Part shown: positions 31,643 through 40,848 of the stretch, piece after piece
Numbering within the stretch: position 1 is the stretch's first letter
Layout of the letters: each line of letters starts with the position of its first letter
DNA from: Devosia elaeis
GTDB taxonomy: Bacteria; Pseudomonadota; Alphaproteobacteria; Rhizobiales; Devosiaceae
Length of the DNA stretch: 64,000 nucleotides
NCBI RefSeq assembly: GCF_001650025.1
Contig: NZ_LVVY01000072.1
Span: forward strand, 1 to 64,000
Direction of reading: 5' to 3'
Translations under genes and position numbers: made by a program
Notes under the pieces: model-generated
The model's input: only the letters and a program-made list of their open reading frames with translations
Database searches by the model: none
What the model was told of the DNA's origin: nothing

Positions 31643-32554
31643 ATGACAGACCTGTTCGAGATCATCGATCCGCGCTTCGCCGCCAAGATCGACCCCGATG
31701 CCACGCTGGAAGAGCTCTATTCGGAATGCCTCTGGGCCGAAGGGCCGGTCTGGTTCGCCGACCATGACTGCCTCTATTTCTCCGACATCCCCAATCAGCG
31801 CGTCATGCGCTATCTGCCGGCGGACAATTCGATCACCACCTATAAGGCCGCCTCCAATTTCGCCAATGGCCATACCCGCGACCAGCAGGGGCGGCTGGTG
31901 TCCTGCGAACACGGCACGCGGCGGGTGACACGGACCGAGCCGGATGGGTCGATCACCGTCCTGGCCGACAGTTTCGAGGGCAAGAAACTCAATTCCCCCA
32001 ATGATGTGGTGGTGACGTCGGACGGCTCGATCTGGTTTACCGACCCCACATACGGGATCCTCTCCGATTATGAGGGCTACAAGGCCGATCCCGAGCAGCC
32101 GGTGCATGGCGTCTATCGCGTGGATGGACGGGACGGCAGCATTTCACGGGTGGCCGACGACTTCGTGCAGCCCAATGGCCTGGCCTTCTCGCCGGACGAA
32201 ACCAGGCTCTACATCGCCGATTCTGGCGCCAGCCACGATCCAGACGTACCGCGCCATATCCGCGTCTTCAACGTGATAGAGGGCAAGCGGCTGGGCAATG
32301 GCCGGGTATTCTGCACCATCGACGTGGCGGTGCCGGACGGGTTCCGGTTCGACGCGGATGGCTGGCTCTGGTCCTCATCGGGCGATGGGGTGCAGGTCTT
32401 TGACGAAACGGGCAAATTGTGCGGCCGTATCCTGCTGCCGCAGCGTTCGGCCAATCTCACCTTTGGCGGACCCAATCGCGATCGACTCTATATCGCGGCC
32501 ACCAAGTCGGTCTATGCGCTGCAGGTCAAGGCGCGGGGCCTGCCCTTTCCATAA
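31643..32554 (+). CDS. SMP-30/gluconolactonase family lactonase
   Basis: 303 residues forming a six-bladed propeller. The metal ligands are visible: Glu in ECLWAEGPVWF, Asn in LNSPNDVVVTSDG, Asn in VQPNGLAFSPDE and Asp in LYIADSGA. These enzymes open gluconolactone or related sugar lactones. No clear signal peptide, so it is probably cytoplasmic. It lies downstream of the oxidase operon and 6 kb from gcd. ATG 31643 has a GGGAGGA site. Confidence 0.85.
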   Translation: MTDLFEIIDPRFAAKIDPDATLEELYSECLWAEGPVWFADHDCLYFSDIPNQRVMRYLPADNSITTYKAASNFANGHTRDQQGRLVSCEHGTRRVTRTEPDGSITVLADSFEGKKLNSPNDVVVTSDGSIWFTDPTYGILSDYEGYKADPEQPVHGVYRVDGRDGSISRVADDFVQPNGLAFSPDETRLYIADSGASHDPDVPRHIRVFNVIEGKRLGNGRVFCTIDVAVPDGFRFDADGWLWSSSGDGVQVFDETGKLCGRILLPQRSANLTFGGPNRDRLYIAATKSVYALQVKARGLPFP

Positions 32555-32558
32555 TGAA

Positions 32559-32580
32559 GCCGGCGCCCGGAGGCGCCGGC
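32559..32580. terminator. Possible bidirectional hairpin terminator
   Basis: A 9-bp perfect GC-rich stem (GCCGGCGCC/GGCGCCGGC, four-base loop) between the convergent lactonase and PRC-barrel genes. A U-tract is missing on both strands, so termination is uncertain. Confidence 0.4.
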
Positions 32581-32616
32581 CCGGCAATCATCAGGTGATG
32601 AAAAGCGGCTGCTGGA

Positions 32617-33006
32617 TCAGATCCAGTACGGCGTCACGCCATAATAATCGTAGACGCGGCGACCGTTCTCGGCGGTGAAGAAATCGTCGCCTTCGCGGTC
32701 GTATTTCGGTGCGCCTTCGAGCTGTTCCTTGGTGATATCGACGCGATAGCCACCCAGTTCCTCGTCATAATTGAGCTTGGACCAGGGGAGCGGATAATGC
32801 TCGTGGCCCATGCCGAGGAAGCCGCCGAAGCTGAGCACGGCATAGGAAACCTTGCCGCCCCGCTTTTCGACCAGAATGCGTTCGATCGAGCCGATATGTT
32901 CGCCGCTGGGGTCATATACCTTGGTGCCTTCGACCTTGTCGGAAGCGATCAGATCGTGGGTTTCCTTGAGGTCTGCGCTAGCCACGCGGGCGTCATCATA
33001 GGCCAT
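32617..33006 (-). CDS. PRC-barrel domain protein
   Basis: 129 residues. The PRC-barrel unit runs from about residue 20 (LIASDKVEGTKVYDPSGEHIGSIERILVEK) to YAVLSFGGFLGMGHEHYPLPWSKL; a short C-terminal part follows. Such stand-alone PRC proteins are common in Hyphomicrobiales, are cytoplasmic and are often linked to general stress. ATG 33006 has AAGGAGG. Confidence 0.88.
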   Translation of the reverse strand: MAYDDARVASADLKETHDLIASDKVEGTKVYDPSGEHIGSIERILVEKRGGKVSYAVLSFGGFLGMGHEHYPLPWSKLNYDEELGGYRVDITKEQLEGAPKYDREGDDFFTAENGRRVYDYYGVTPYWI

Positions 33007-33182
33007 TTGGTCCTCCTTGCTTGGGGGTTGTGAGAAGCCAACGCGAAGGGGCCGGGGGAGTTTCGCGAGAAAATCAAATGTGATCGGCCCAGCCTCCACG
33101 CCCGGCGGCGGGAACCGGGGACGGCGGGGATGCATTGAGTTTTCAGGCGGTTCGCACCGCAGCACGATCGAGGAGAACGAAC

Positions 33183-33440
33183 ATGGTCTTCGACACACTC
33201 AAGCAGCGCATGGGCGGGGCCGATCAGCTCAACCCGATGCAGATCGCGCGGCACACCCTGTTCACCGCCCGGGAAAAACTCGACCTGCTCAACCAGTTGA
33301 AGGCCGAGGCCACCGGCGCGCAGGTGGAGGGCGATCCCGTCGCCTTCGAGCCGGAGGAAATCGACGCCGCCATCGCCCATGTCCGCGAGGGCGTGGCCAG
33401 GGGCGTGGGCACCGAAACCGTCCTTAAGGGAGATTATTGA
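33183..33440 (+). CDS. Hypothetical protein (85 aa)
   Basis: A small helical protein (HTLFTAREKLDLLNQLKAEATG, then EEIDAAIAHVREGVARG). It overlaps the next gene's start by one base and shares a terminator with it. No recognised family; in Hyphomicrobiales such pairs accompany PRC-barrel stress genes. Confidence 0.7.
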   Translation: MVFDTLKQRMGGADQLNPMQIARHTLFTAREKLDLLNQLKAEATGAQVEGDPVAFEPEEIDAAIAHVREGVARGVGTETVLKGDY

Positions 33441-33733
33441 TGGCCGAACCACGCGAACCCGGCGTCAGGGAAGACGCCAAGGTCGACTTCCTGGTCGACG
33501 AGAAGGGATCCCGGATCGACGTGCCCGATGATTCGGGCATCCGCGTCGCAGGCGAACACGAGACCGCCATGGGCGGCACCGGCCCCACCAATTGGTGGCT
33601 TTACGGCCTCGGCGCGCTGGCGATCATCGTCGCGCTGCTCCTGGTGCTGCAGATCTTTTCCGGCGCCCCGGGCACCGACATGCAGCCCGGCACCCCCACT
33701 TCCGAGCCGGTGGTGGAAACGCCGGTGCAATAA
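33440..33733 (+). CDS. Single-pass membrane hypothetical protein (97 aa)
   Basis: ATG 33440 overlaps the upstream stop. A polar N-terminal part of about 50 residues is followed by one helix (WWLYGLGALAIIVALLLVLQIF) and a Pro/Thr-rich periplasmic tail. Function unknown. Confidence 0.7.
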   Translation: MAEPREPGVREDAKVDFLVDEKGSRIDVPDDSGIRVAGEHETAMGGTGPTNWWLYGLGALAIIVALLLVLQIFSGAPGTDMQPGTPTSEPVVETPVQ

Positions 33734-33764
33734 AAAACGCGGCCCCGAAGGGCCGCGTTTTTAT
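33732..33764. terminator. Bidirectional factor-independent terminator
   Basis: AAAAA-ACGCGGCCC, loop CGAA, GGGCCGCGT-TTTT: a strong stem with A-run before and T-run after, between convergent genes, so it can stop transcription from both sides. Confidence 0.88.
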
Positions 33765-33782
33765 TGCGGATTTCCGACAGGC

Positions 33783-34448
33783 CTAGCCGCGAATGGGCGA
33801 GAGCTGGATTTCCACGCGGCGGTTCTGTGCGCGGCCCGCTTCGGTGGCGTTGGAGGCGATGGGGCTCGAAGACCCCTTGCCCTCGATATAGAAGCGACGC
33901 TGATCGATGCCCTGATTGGCCAGGATGGTGGCGACGGACACGGCACGGCGCTGGCTGAGCGCCAGGTTGTGCTCGTTCGAGCCGGTGGAATCGGTGTGGC
34001 CATAGACGTCGACGATGGTCTTGTCGAACTTCTTGAGCACCAGGGCGACCGACACCAGGGTCTGGTTGAACTGCGGCTGCACCGTGGACTGGTCGGTGGC
34101 GAAAGTGATGTTGGAGGGCATGTTGAGGACGATCTGGTCGCCCACGCGGGTCACCGAAACGCCGGTGCCCTGGAGCTGGGCGCGCAGCTCGGCTTCCTGC
34201 TGGTCCATGTAATTGCCGATGGCAGCGCCCGTCAGCCCGCCCACACCCGCGCCGATCAGCGCGCCGACGCGCGGGTCACCACCCACGGCCGCGCCGACAA
34301 TGGCGCCGGCCACCGCGCCGCCGCCGGCACCCAGCAGACCGCCGCCGGCGGTGTTGGAAAGGCGGCTCTGGCCGGTATAGGGATCGGTGGTGGTACAGGC
34401 GCTGAGCGCCAGGGCCGCTGCGAGAGCGACAAGAACCTTCGACTTCAT
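33783..34448 (-). CDS. OmpA-family lipoprotein with glycine-zipper domain
   Basis: 221 residues. The signal peptide ends in the lipobox LALSAC; a Gly/Ala-rich zipper (GGLLGAGGGAVAGAIVGAAVGG) follows, and the C-terminal domain is OmpA/Pal-like with VDVYGHTDSTGSNEHNLALSQRRA and GRAQNRRVEI, which binds peptidoglycan. It probably ties outer membrane and cell wall. It resembles YiaD-type proteins. ATG 34448 is chosen because the signal peptide starts there. Confidence 0.92.
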   Translation of the reverse strand: MKSKVLVALAAALALSACTTTDPYTGQSRLSNTAGGGLLGAGGGAVAGAIVGAAVGGDPRVGALIGAGVGGLTGAAIGNYMDQQEAELRAQLQGTGVSVTRVGDQIVLNMPSNITFATDQSTVQPQFNQTLVSVALVLKKFDKTIVDVYGHTDSTGSNEHNLALSQRRAVSVATILANQGIDQRRFYIEGKGSSSPIASNATEAGRAQNRRVEIQLSPIRG

Positions 34449-34550
34449 GATTATCCCCCTGAAGGATTCGTGAACAGTGGCCTTGTGATGTCCCTTCATT
34501 AAGGCAGGAGCGTGGTAAGGCCAAGACAATGAACGGAGGATGAATATCGT

Positions 34551-35321
34551 TCAGCTATTGGCCCAGCCCGCATCGACAAGGAAATGCTGGCCCGAGATCA
34601 TGGCGCTGTCGTCGGCCGCCAGGAACAGGGCCATGCGGGCGCAATCGCCGGCGCTTAGATGGCCGGGCAGAGCCTGGTGCGCCTCGATATCCCGCAAGTC
34701 CTCCGGCTTGATCCAGAGATCGAGCTGGCGCTGGGTGATCACCGCGCCGGGCACCAGGGAATTGACGCGGATATTGGAGCGCCCCAATTCGCGGGCCATG
34801 GAGCGCGTCAACCCATGCATCGCCGCCTTGGCGGTTTCGTAGATGGGGATGGATGGCGTCATGACCATCCAGCTTATTGAGCCGAAATTGATGATCGAGC
34901 CGCCTCCGGCCTTCGCCATGCCCGGCGCCACCGCCTGGATGGCAAAAAAAGCATGCTTGAGATTTACCGCCATGCAGGCGTCCCAATAATCCGGGCTGAC
35001 TTCGGACCAGTCATGGCGCTGGTCATGGGCGGCATTGTTGATGAGGATGCGCGCGTCGCCATGGGCGGCAGCGAAGCCGGCAATGGCTTGCTGGAGGGCT
35101 GCGGTGTCGGTGACATCGCAGCGGGCGAAGCGCGCCACCTGCCCTGCCGAGGTCAGCTCGGCCGCCAGGCGCTCCCCCGCCTCGGCCGCGATATCGACAA
35201 AGCCGACCCGCGCGCCCTGGGCCGCGAAATGGCGCACCAGCGCTTCGCCAATGCCCGACGCCCCACCGGAAATGACCACGGGACGATCCTTGAGGCTCGG
35301 ATAATGCGCGAAAGTACTCAT
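34551..35321 (-). CDS. Short-chain dehydrogenase/reductase
   Basis: 256 residues, a classical SDR: nucleotide-binding ISGGASGIGEALV, NNAA, Ser in GSISWM and the catalytic Tyr-x3-Lys in YETAKAA, plus the PGAV loop. Asp after the second strand (GFVDIAA) favours NAD(H). Close to SDRs that oxidise sugars such as L-arabinose, D-galactose or L-fucose in proteobacteria, but the substrate is not readable. Monocistronic. Confidence 0.88.
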   Translation of the reverse strand: MSTFAHYPSLKDRPVVISGGASGIGEALVRHFAAQGARVGFVDIAAEAGERLAAELTSAGQVARFARCDVTDTAALQQAIAGFAAAHGDARILINNAAHDQRHDWSEVSPDYWDACMAVNLKHAFFAIQAVAPGMAKAGGGSIINFGSISWMVMTPSIPIYETAKAAMHGLTRSMARELGRSNIRVNSLVPGAVITQRQLDLWIKPEDLRDIEAHQALPGHLSAGDCARMALFLAADDSAMISGQHFLVDAGWANS

Positions 35322-35439
35322 GGCCCGTGATCCGGATGATGGCAATGCGCCTATGCTTATCGCGCCCCGAGACCGGCAGCAACAGCAAAATGATGTACGT
35401 ACCTCAAAAACAAGCGGTAAGCCTGCCGTGGGCACGGGT

Positions 35440-35530
35440 TCACCTCTCCCTCCGGGGGAGAGGTCGGCCCGCAGGGCCGGGTGAGGCGGCCTGTGGCCTG
35501 CATGCATCCCTCCCCTCTCCCCCAATGAGA
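35440..35530. repeat. REP-like GC-rich palindromes
   Basis: CCTCTCCCTCCGGGGGAGAGG and GGCCCGCAGGGCCGGG palindromes followed by CCCTCCCCTCTCCC. They belong to the same general class as the repeats at 26 kb, 28.7 kb and 59.9 kb. Confidence 0.55.
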
Positions 35531-35601
35531 GAGGACGATTGGCCCCAAATCCTGCGGAACGCCTCGACATTCCGAATACCGATTGGTGCGCATGCGCGCG
35601 C

Positions 35602-36927
35602 CTAATGCAGCCGCTCCACGGCCGGCGGCACACGCCGCGGGGTGACCTGCCGGCGCTCCATCGCGTCGAGCAGGGTCAGCACCTTGTCGACATTGGGCAG
35701 GTGGCGTTGCTCCAGCGAGAAATTGAGGGTCACGTAGTCGCGGCCGGGGCAGAAGGTGCAGATATTCACCTCGCTGTGCCAGGCGCCGCAATAGAGCGGC
35801 TCGACCAGGCCATGGGTCATGGGGCCATAGGTGCGATGCGGCGGCACCAGCGTCAGCACGATGTGCAGCCCGCCATTGAAGCGCCAGAAGCGGCGATTGG
35901 GCAGGCCCGGGAAGACCCTGTTGATGGTCCGCATGGCCCGGAACACTGAATTGACCATCACTTGGTAGGAGGTGATGTCCTTCTGCTCGATGCAGGCGAC
36001 ATTGTCGTCCACCGCGCGCACATAGGCGAGAAAATCCTCCATGACCGTGAAGCGGGCTTCCAGCGCGCGGACGCGGAAGAAATCGTCGTCGCTGTCGTTG
36101 CGCCTTGTATCGAGCATGGTATAGGCCGCGCCGATCACCTTCCGGCTCATCTGCTTTTCCGCGCCCTCGCCATTGAGGGCGTGGGTGACCAGCGCGAAGA
36201 GCAGCGAGCGCTGGCGCACGCCCAGCTTGCCGGCCAGTTTGCGCAGCCTGTCGCGCTCGATGGCGAGGGTGCGAAAGCCCCAGGGCTTTTCGCGCGGCGC
36301 CATCACATTGGCGATCGCCAGGTAAAAGAGGGCGGTGAGCGTGCCGCGCAGCGTGCTTTTCAACCGCTCGGGCCAGGGCAGCCGGTTGGCCTTGTTCGAT
36401 TGCACGCCATGGGCGGCGTTCTGCGACCGGGTGAGCAGGGCCGAATCGGAGCCTTCGAGCAGGGCGTGGCTGGAGCGGACCTGGAGAATGGCGGCGCGCC
36501 CCAGCGCGTCGGGCCCATCCCGGCGCACCGCGGCCATGACGCGGAACAAAGGCAGGTCCGGACGCTCGAAGATATCCGCCGACTTGCCGAGCCAGGCATC
36601 GGGATAGGCGGCGAAATCGTCCACCATCTCCATCGAGATGATGGCGTCGAGCAGATGTTTCGGGAAAGGCTGGCCCGGCCGGGCGCCGACAAAGCCATGG
36701 GTGAGCTGCGGCGCCAGGGCCACCATTTCGGCCACCATATTGGCGAGGCTGTCCCTGTCATAGCGCTCGGTCGAGAAGGCGGTGAAAAAGACGCTGTCCC
36801 GGCCCTGGTAGAGGAACCATTGGAAATCGGAGAACAGGGCCTGCGGATGGCGGCCGGTCACGGCATGAGCCAGGGCCAGCGCGTCGCCATGCGGCCCGGC
36901 GAAACTCGACGACGAAAAACTCTTCAC
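35602..36927 (-). CDS. Putative acyltransferase related to wax ester synthase/DGAT
   Basis: 441 residues. The arrangement suggests the CoA-dependent acyltransferase fold: the central SSHALLEGSDSALL stands where WS/DGAT enzymes have HHxxxDG, keeping one His and an acidic residue but changing the rest. C-terminal GLVEPLYCGAWHSEVNICTF and LNFSLEQRHLPNVDKVLTLLDAM resemble the WS/DGAT C-terminal half. GTG 36927 is the start, with a poor ribosome site. Acyl transfer is therefore probable in fold but not proven in activity. Divergent from hemA. Confidence 0.55.
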   Translation of the reverse strand: MKSFSSSSFAGPHGDALALAHAVTGRHPQALFSDFQWFLYQGRDSVFFTAFSTERYDRDSLANMVAEMVALAPQLTHGFVGARPGQPFPKHLLDAIISMEMVDDFAAYPDAWLGKSADIFERPDLPLFRVMAAVRRDGPDALGRAAILQVRSSHALLEGSDSALLTRSQNAAHGVQSNKANRLPWPERLKSTLRGTLTALFYLAIANVMAPREKPWGFRTLAIERDRLRKLAGKLGVRQRSLLFALVTHALNGEGAEKQMSRKVIGAAYTMLDTRRNDSDDDFFRVRALEARFTVMEDFLAYVRAVDDNVACIEQKDITSYQVMVNSVFRAMRTINRVFPGLPNRRFWRFNGGLHIVLTLVPPHRTYGPMTHGLVEPLYCGAWHSEVNICTFCPGRDYVTLNFSLEQRHLPNVDKVLTLLDAMERRQVTPRRVPPAVERLH

Positions 36928-37231
36928 CCCAAAACCCCCATCCCCCCAGGGATGGCCGATCTAAGCCCGGTGGCGGGGCACGAACAATATGGCGCGCATT
37001 ATGCGCAAAGGGCGAAACAGATGAAAGCCGTGCATCGCGCTGTTGCAGAAGTGCGCGGAAACTTTAGAATGGGTCTCAAAACAGACCCCTCTTCCCTTGT
37101 CGGCCAAGGCTTTAGCCCGGTGGCGCGCGTCGAATTGACCTATATCAATGCCGCGCCGGTCGCTTTAGAAGAAGCAAAGCTAGCCTCGCGCGGGTTCCTG
37201 CCGCGCCGGGTTTCGGTAAAGGAACGGCCCC
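36928..37231 (+). other. Intergenic region with the hemA promoter
   Basis: 304 bases without a credible gene. Apart from the FNR-type box at 37135-37148 nothing specific is visible; a ribosome site AAAGGAA lies before ATG 37232. Confidence 0.5.
37135..37148. promoter_or_regulatory. FNR/FixK-type box upstream of hemA
   Basis: TTGAC-CTAT-ATCAA matches the TTGAT-N4-ATCAA consensus with one mismatch, centred about 90 bases before the hemA start. FNR/FixK/FnrL proteins control hemA by oxygen in several alphaproteobacteria. Confidence 0.6.
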
Positions 37232-38512
37232 ATGGACTATCGCGGTATCTTCGAGGATGCAGTGGACACGCTGCGGGCGGAAAAGCGCTATCGCGTCTTT
37301 GCCGATCTCGAGCGCATCGCGGGGCGGTTCCCCAAGGCGCTGTATCGCGACGACGCCGACAATAGCCGCGAGATCACCATCTGGTGCTCAAACGACTATC
37401 TGGGCATGGGCCAGCACGAAAAGGTCGTGCGCGCCATGCAGGAAACCGCGGCCACGATGGGCGTCGGCGCCGGCGGCACCCGCAATATTTCGGGCACCAA
37501 CCGCCCGCTGGTCGAGCTCGAGCGGTCGCTCGCCGACCTGCACCGCAAGGAAGCGGCCCTGGTCTTCACCTCGGGCTTCGTCTCCAACGAGGCGGCGATC
37601 TCCACCATTGCCCGGCTGCTGCCCAATGGCGTCATCTTCTCCGACCAGCTCAACCATGCCTCGATGATCCAGGGCGTGCGCCAGTCGGGCATGGAAAAGA
37701 AGATCTTCCGGCACAATGACGTGGCCCATCTCCGCGAACTGTTGAGCCAGGTGGACCGCAAGCGGCCCAAGCTGATCGTGTTCGAATCCGTCTATTCGAT
37801 GGATGGCGACGTCGCCCCGATCAAGGAAATCTGCGACCTGGCCGAGGAATTCGGCGCGCTGACCTATATCGACGAAGTCCATGCCGTAGGCATGTATGGC
37901 CCGCGCGGCGGCGGCATTGCCGAGCGCGAAGGGCTGATGGACCGCATCGACGTCATCGAGGGCACCCTGGCTAAGGGGTTCGGCGTCATGGGCGGCTATA
38001 TCGCCGCCAACAAGGCGATCATCGATGCCGTGCGCTCCTACGCGCCCGAATTCATCTTCACCACCGCCCTGCCCCCCGCGCTCTGCGCCTCGGCCCGCGC
38101 CTCGATCGAGCATCTCAAGGGCAATGGCCATGAGCGGCAGATGCACCAGCGCCAGGCCCGCCTGACCAAGGCGATCCTGGCCGATGCCGGCCTGCCGGTG
38201 ATGGAGACCGAGACCCATATCGTGCCGCTCATCGTGGGCGATGCCCGCGCCGTCAAGGCGGCCAGCGACATGCTGCTGGACAAGCACAATATCTATATCC
38301 AGCCCATCAATTACCCCACCGTGCCCAAGGGCACGGAGCGGCTGCGCATCACCCCGACGCCGCTCCATACCGACGAGATGATCTTCGAATTGCGCCACGC
38401 CCTGGTCAGCGTGTGGACGGCCCTGGAATTGCCGCGCGAAAAGGCCGACGCCGCCATCACCGCCAGCAAGCTCACCTCCGGCGACCTGACCCTGCCCAAT
38501 CTGGGCGGGTAG
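37232..38512 (+). CDS. hemA: 5-aminolevulinate synthase
   Basis: 426 residues of the alpha-oxoamine synthase family: condenses glycine with succinyl-CoA to 5-aminolevulinate, the first step of heme synthesis in alphaproteobacteria. [38 protein letters not shown] and the PLP lysine in [14 protein letters not shown] are present. The FNR-type box upstream suggests oxygen control, in line with the oxidase genes nearby. Monocistronic. Confidence 0.97.
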   Translation: MDYRGIFEDAVDTLRAEKRYRVFADLERIAGRFPKALYRDDADNSREITIWCSNDYLGMGQHEKVVRAMQETAATMGVGAGGTRNISGTNRPLVELERSLADLHRKEAALVFTSGFVSNEAAISTIARLLPNGVIFSDQLNHASMIQGVRQSGMEKKIFRHNDVAHLRELLSQVDRKRPKLIVFESVYSMDGDVAPIKEICDLAEEFGALTYIDEVHAVGMYGPRGGGIAEREGLMDRIDVIEGTLAKGFGVMGGYIAANKAIIDAVRSYAPEFIFTTALPPALCASARASIEHLKGNGHERQMHQRQARLTKAILADAGLPVMETETHIVPLIVGDARAVKAASDMLLDKHNIYIQPINYPTVPKGTERLRITPTPLHTDEMIFELRHALVSVWTALELPREKADAAITASKLTSGDLTLPNLGG

Positions 38513-38566
38513 CGCTCGACCCAGGGGCAGCGCCCCCGGCGAGGTGTCTGCTGCCGCCTCGGAGGC

Positions 38567-40015
38567 CTATGCCGGTCCGTACCAGGCCCTGAGCGTCTCG
38601 CTGAGCCCCGCATCCGTGCCCTGACCGACCCACGCGACGTGGCCATCGGGGCGAATGTGCACGGCGGAGGGCGCCGCGACGACTCCGATGACCGGCAATT
38701 CCCAGGTGCCCTCATAGCGTGCCTCGATCACTCGAACCCGATCGCGCCATGGCCCCGGCTCGAGACTGCCGCGTGGACCGAAATTGAGCACTACCGGCCG
38801 CGCCTCGTGCAGCAGGTCGAAGACGCGGACGGCCCCCTGGGCGGTCACGATGTCGAGGTCCGGCATGCGCCGGCCGAGCAGGGGATGGCCCGTGCCCAGA
38901 TCGTAGCGGATATCGAGACCCGACATCTGCCCGGCGGTCACGCGCCGCGGTTCGGCCATGGCGACGAGCTCGCCCATGATGGCGCCCAGGGCCTTGCTTT
39001 GCGGGTCCCTGCGGGCCAGCGCCACGCTGGCCAGGGTATAGCGCAACAGGCTCTCGGCGACCGGATGGCGCTCGGCATGATAGGTGTCGAGCAGCGTTTC
39101 GGGAGCCGCGCCACGAACGACCAGCGCCAGCTTCCAGCCCAGATTGACCGCTTCCTGAATCCCCATGCCCATGCCGAAGCCGCCGGCGGGGTAATGGACA
39201 TGCGCCGCATCCCCCGCCAGCAGCACCCGGCCCCGGCGATAGGTCTCGGCCTGGCGGGTCATGTCGGTAAGGCGGGTGATATAGGTGGGATTGTGAACGC
39301 CGTAATCTTTGCCGTAATGGGCAACCAGCGCCTGGCGCAGCACGTCCAGCGTCGGCTCGGCTGTGCCGATGGCCGCCTCGGTGACCATGATGCCCACCTT
39401 GCCATTTTCGCCCGGGCTCATGGCATGGGTGCCGATGGCATCGCCGCGCAGGCCGAAATCGGGCGGGTCGGTCAATTCCGCCTCGGCCAGCAGATGGCTG
39501 ACGGTGGGGTCCGTGCCGGGAAAGCCGATGCCGGCATGCTTGCGCACGAGGCTGCGCCCGCCATCGCAGCCGACGAGATATTGCGCCATCAACCTGCGGC
39601 CATCGCTCAATTCGACCGCGATGCCCGAGACCTCCTCGCGAAAGCCTACGATCTCGGTTCCGCGCCGGATCGGCACGCCCAGTTCCGCGGCCCAATTGCA
39701 CAGAATGCGTTCGCTATGCTTCTGCAGCAGCGACAGGCCGTAGGGATGGCGACTGGGAAAGTCGCTGATGTCGAGCCGTACGCCGGCAAAGCCCAGCACC
39801 TGCATCGGCGTGCCCTCGGCCAGGAAGCGCCCGAGAATGCCGCGCTGGTCGAGCACTTCCAGCGTGCGGGCATGCAGGCCCAGCGCACCGGGCTGGATGC
39901 GCACCGGGTCCGTCCGCTTCTCGACGATGAGCACATCGGCTCCCGCCAACCGCAATTCGGCGCCGAGCATCAGCCCGGTCGGCCCGCCCCCGGCAATGAT
40001 CACCGCATGATCCAC
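38567..40015 (-). CDS. FAD-dependent aromatic monooxygenase (PheA/TfdB-type)
   Basis: 482 residues. FAD-binding GxGxxG variant VIIAGGGPTGLMLGAELRLAG at the N-terminus, DG motif CDGGRSLVRKHAGIGFPG and GD motif GRVLLAGDAAHVHYPAGGFGMGMG. A thioredoxin-like C-terminal part follows, as in phenol/rifampicin-type hydroxylases. GTG 40015 is favoured because GTGGAGG lies before it. It would hydroxylate an aromatic substrate with NADPH and oxygen; alternatives include antibiotic-inactivating homologues. Substrate unknown. Confidence 0.88.
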   Translation of the reverse strand: MDHAVIIAGGGPTGLMLGAELRLAGADVLIVEKRTDPVRIQPGALGLHARTLEVLDQRGILGRFLAEGTPMQVLGFAGVRLDISDFPSRHPYGLSLLQKHSERILCNWAAELGVPIRRGTEIVGFREEVSGIAVELSDGRRLMAQYLVGCDGGRSLVRKHAGIGFPGTDPTVSHLLAEAELTDPPDFGLRGDAIGTHAMSPGENGKVGIMVTEAAIGTAEPTLDVLRQALVAHYGKDYGVHNPTYITRLTDMTRQAETYRRGRVLLAGDAAHVHYPAGGFGMGMGIQEAVNLGWKLALVVRGAAPETLLDTYHAERHPVAESLLRYTLASVALARRDPQSKALGAIMGELVAMAEPRRVTAGQMSGLDIRYDLGTGHPLLGRRMPDLDIVTAQGAVRVFDLLHEARPVVLNFGPRGSLEPGPWRDRVRVIEARYEGTWELPVIGVVAAPSAVHIRPDGHVAWVGQGTDAGLSETLRAWYGPA

Positions 40016-40212
40016 GATCGGCCTCCACGTTCCGCGATGGGCCTCGGTTTTAGCGGATGAACGAGGGCTTGAAGCAAGCCCCTTGCGCGCCACATATCAA
40101 GAGGAGAAGCGCCTTCCATATCGGCCAACGCTTCCCGTCCGGCCGGCTAGGGGAGACGCGCGGCCATCCGGCCTTGTCGAGAATTGCCGCGCCGGCAAAT
40201 GACCGGGCCGTA

Positions 40213-40848
40213 TCAGCTCGTCAGCACGATCCGCATCAAATCAGCCGTATTCCGGGCGCCGAGTTTTTCCATGACCCGCGCGCGGTGCACCTCGATGGTG
40301 CGGGGGGAAATGCCGAGTTCGCGGCCCGCTTCCTTGTTGGATTGACCATTGGTGATCAATTGCAGCACCTCGCGCTCGCGCGGGGTGAGCTGAGAAAAGC
40401 CGCGCACTTCCACCGGGCGACGGCCCTCGTTCATGGCGCCCACATGCACGTCCTTGCGCAAGGCGTCGCGGATGACGGTGAGCAGATGTTCGCTGTCGAT
40501 GGGCTTGGTGAGCACGTCGGTGGCGCCCAGCTTCATCGCCGTCACCGCCGCATCCACCTGGGGATTGTCGGCCAGCATGATCACCGGCGCCCCGGTGCGC
40601 AGCGCCTTGACGCGCCGCAGCAGGCCCAGCCCGCTTTCCGCGCTCAGCACCAGGTTGATGACCGCCACATCGGGATGGCGGCGCTCCAGCGCCGTGACGG
40701 CGCTGGCCATGTCCAGCGAGAAACTGGTCTGGAACCCCTCCAGCCGAAACAGCACGCTCAACGCTTCGCAAATGTCCAGATCGGCATCGACGACATGCAC
40801 CAGCCGATCCCGATTGAGGAAGGCGTGATAATAGGAATGCGTATTCAT
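40213..40848 (-). CDS. FixJ/NarL-type response regulator with atypical receiver
   Basis: 211 residues: receiver domain (about 15-130) and LuxR-type HTH (LTPREREVLQLITNGQSNKEAGRELGIS...). The acidic pocket (Asp21, Asp23) and Lys115 are kept, but the phosphoacceptor Asp is replaced by Asn65 (VINLVLS) and the switch Thr by Ala93, so normal phosphorylation is unlikely. It lies near a hybrid kinase, separated by mscL. Such regulators may act without phosphorylation. Confidence 0.88.
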   Translation of the reverse strand: MNTHSYYHAFLNRDRLVHVVDADLDICEALSVLFRLEGFQTSFSLDMASAVTALERRHPDVAVINLVLSAESGLGLLRRVKALRTGAPVIMLADNPQVDAAVTAMKLGATDVLTKPIDSEHLLTVIRDALRKDVHVGAMNEGRRPVEVRGFSQLTPREREVLQLITNGQSNKEAGRELGISPRTIEVHRARVMEKLGARNTADLMRIVLTS

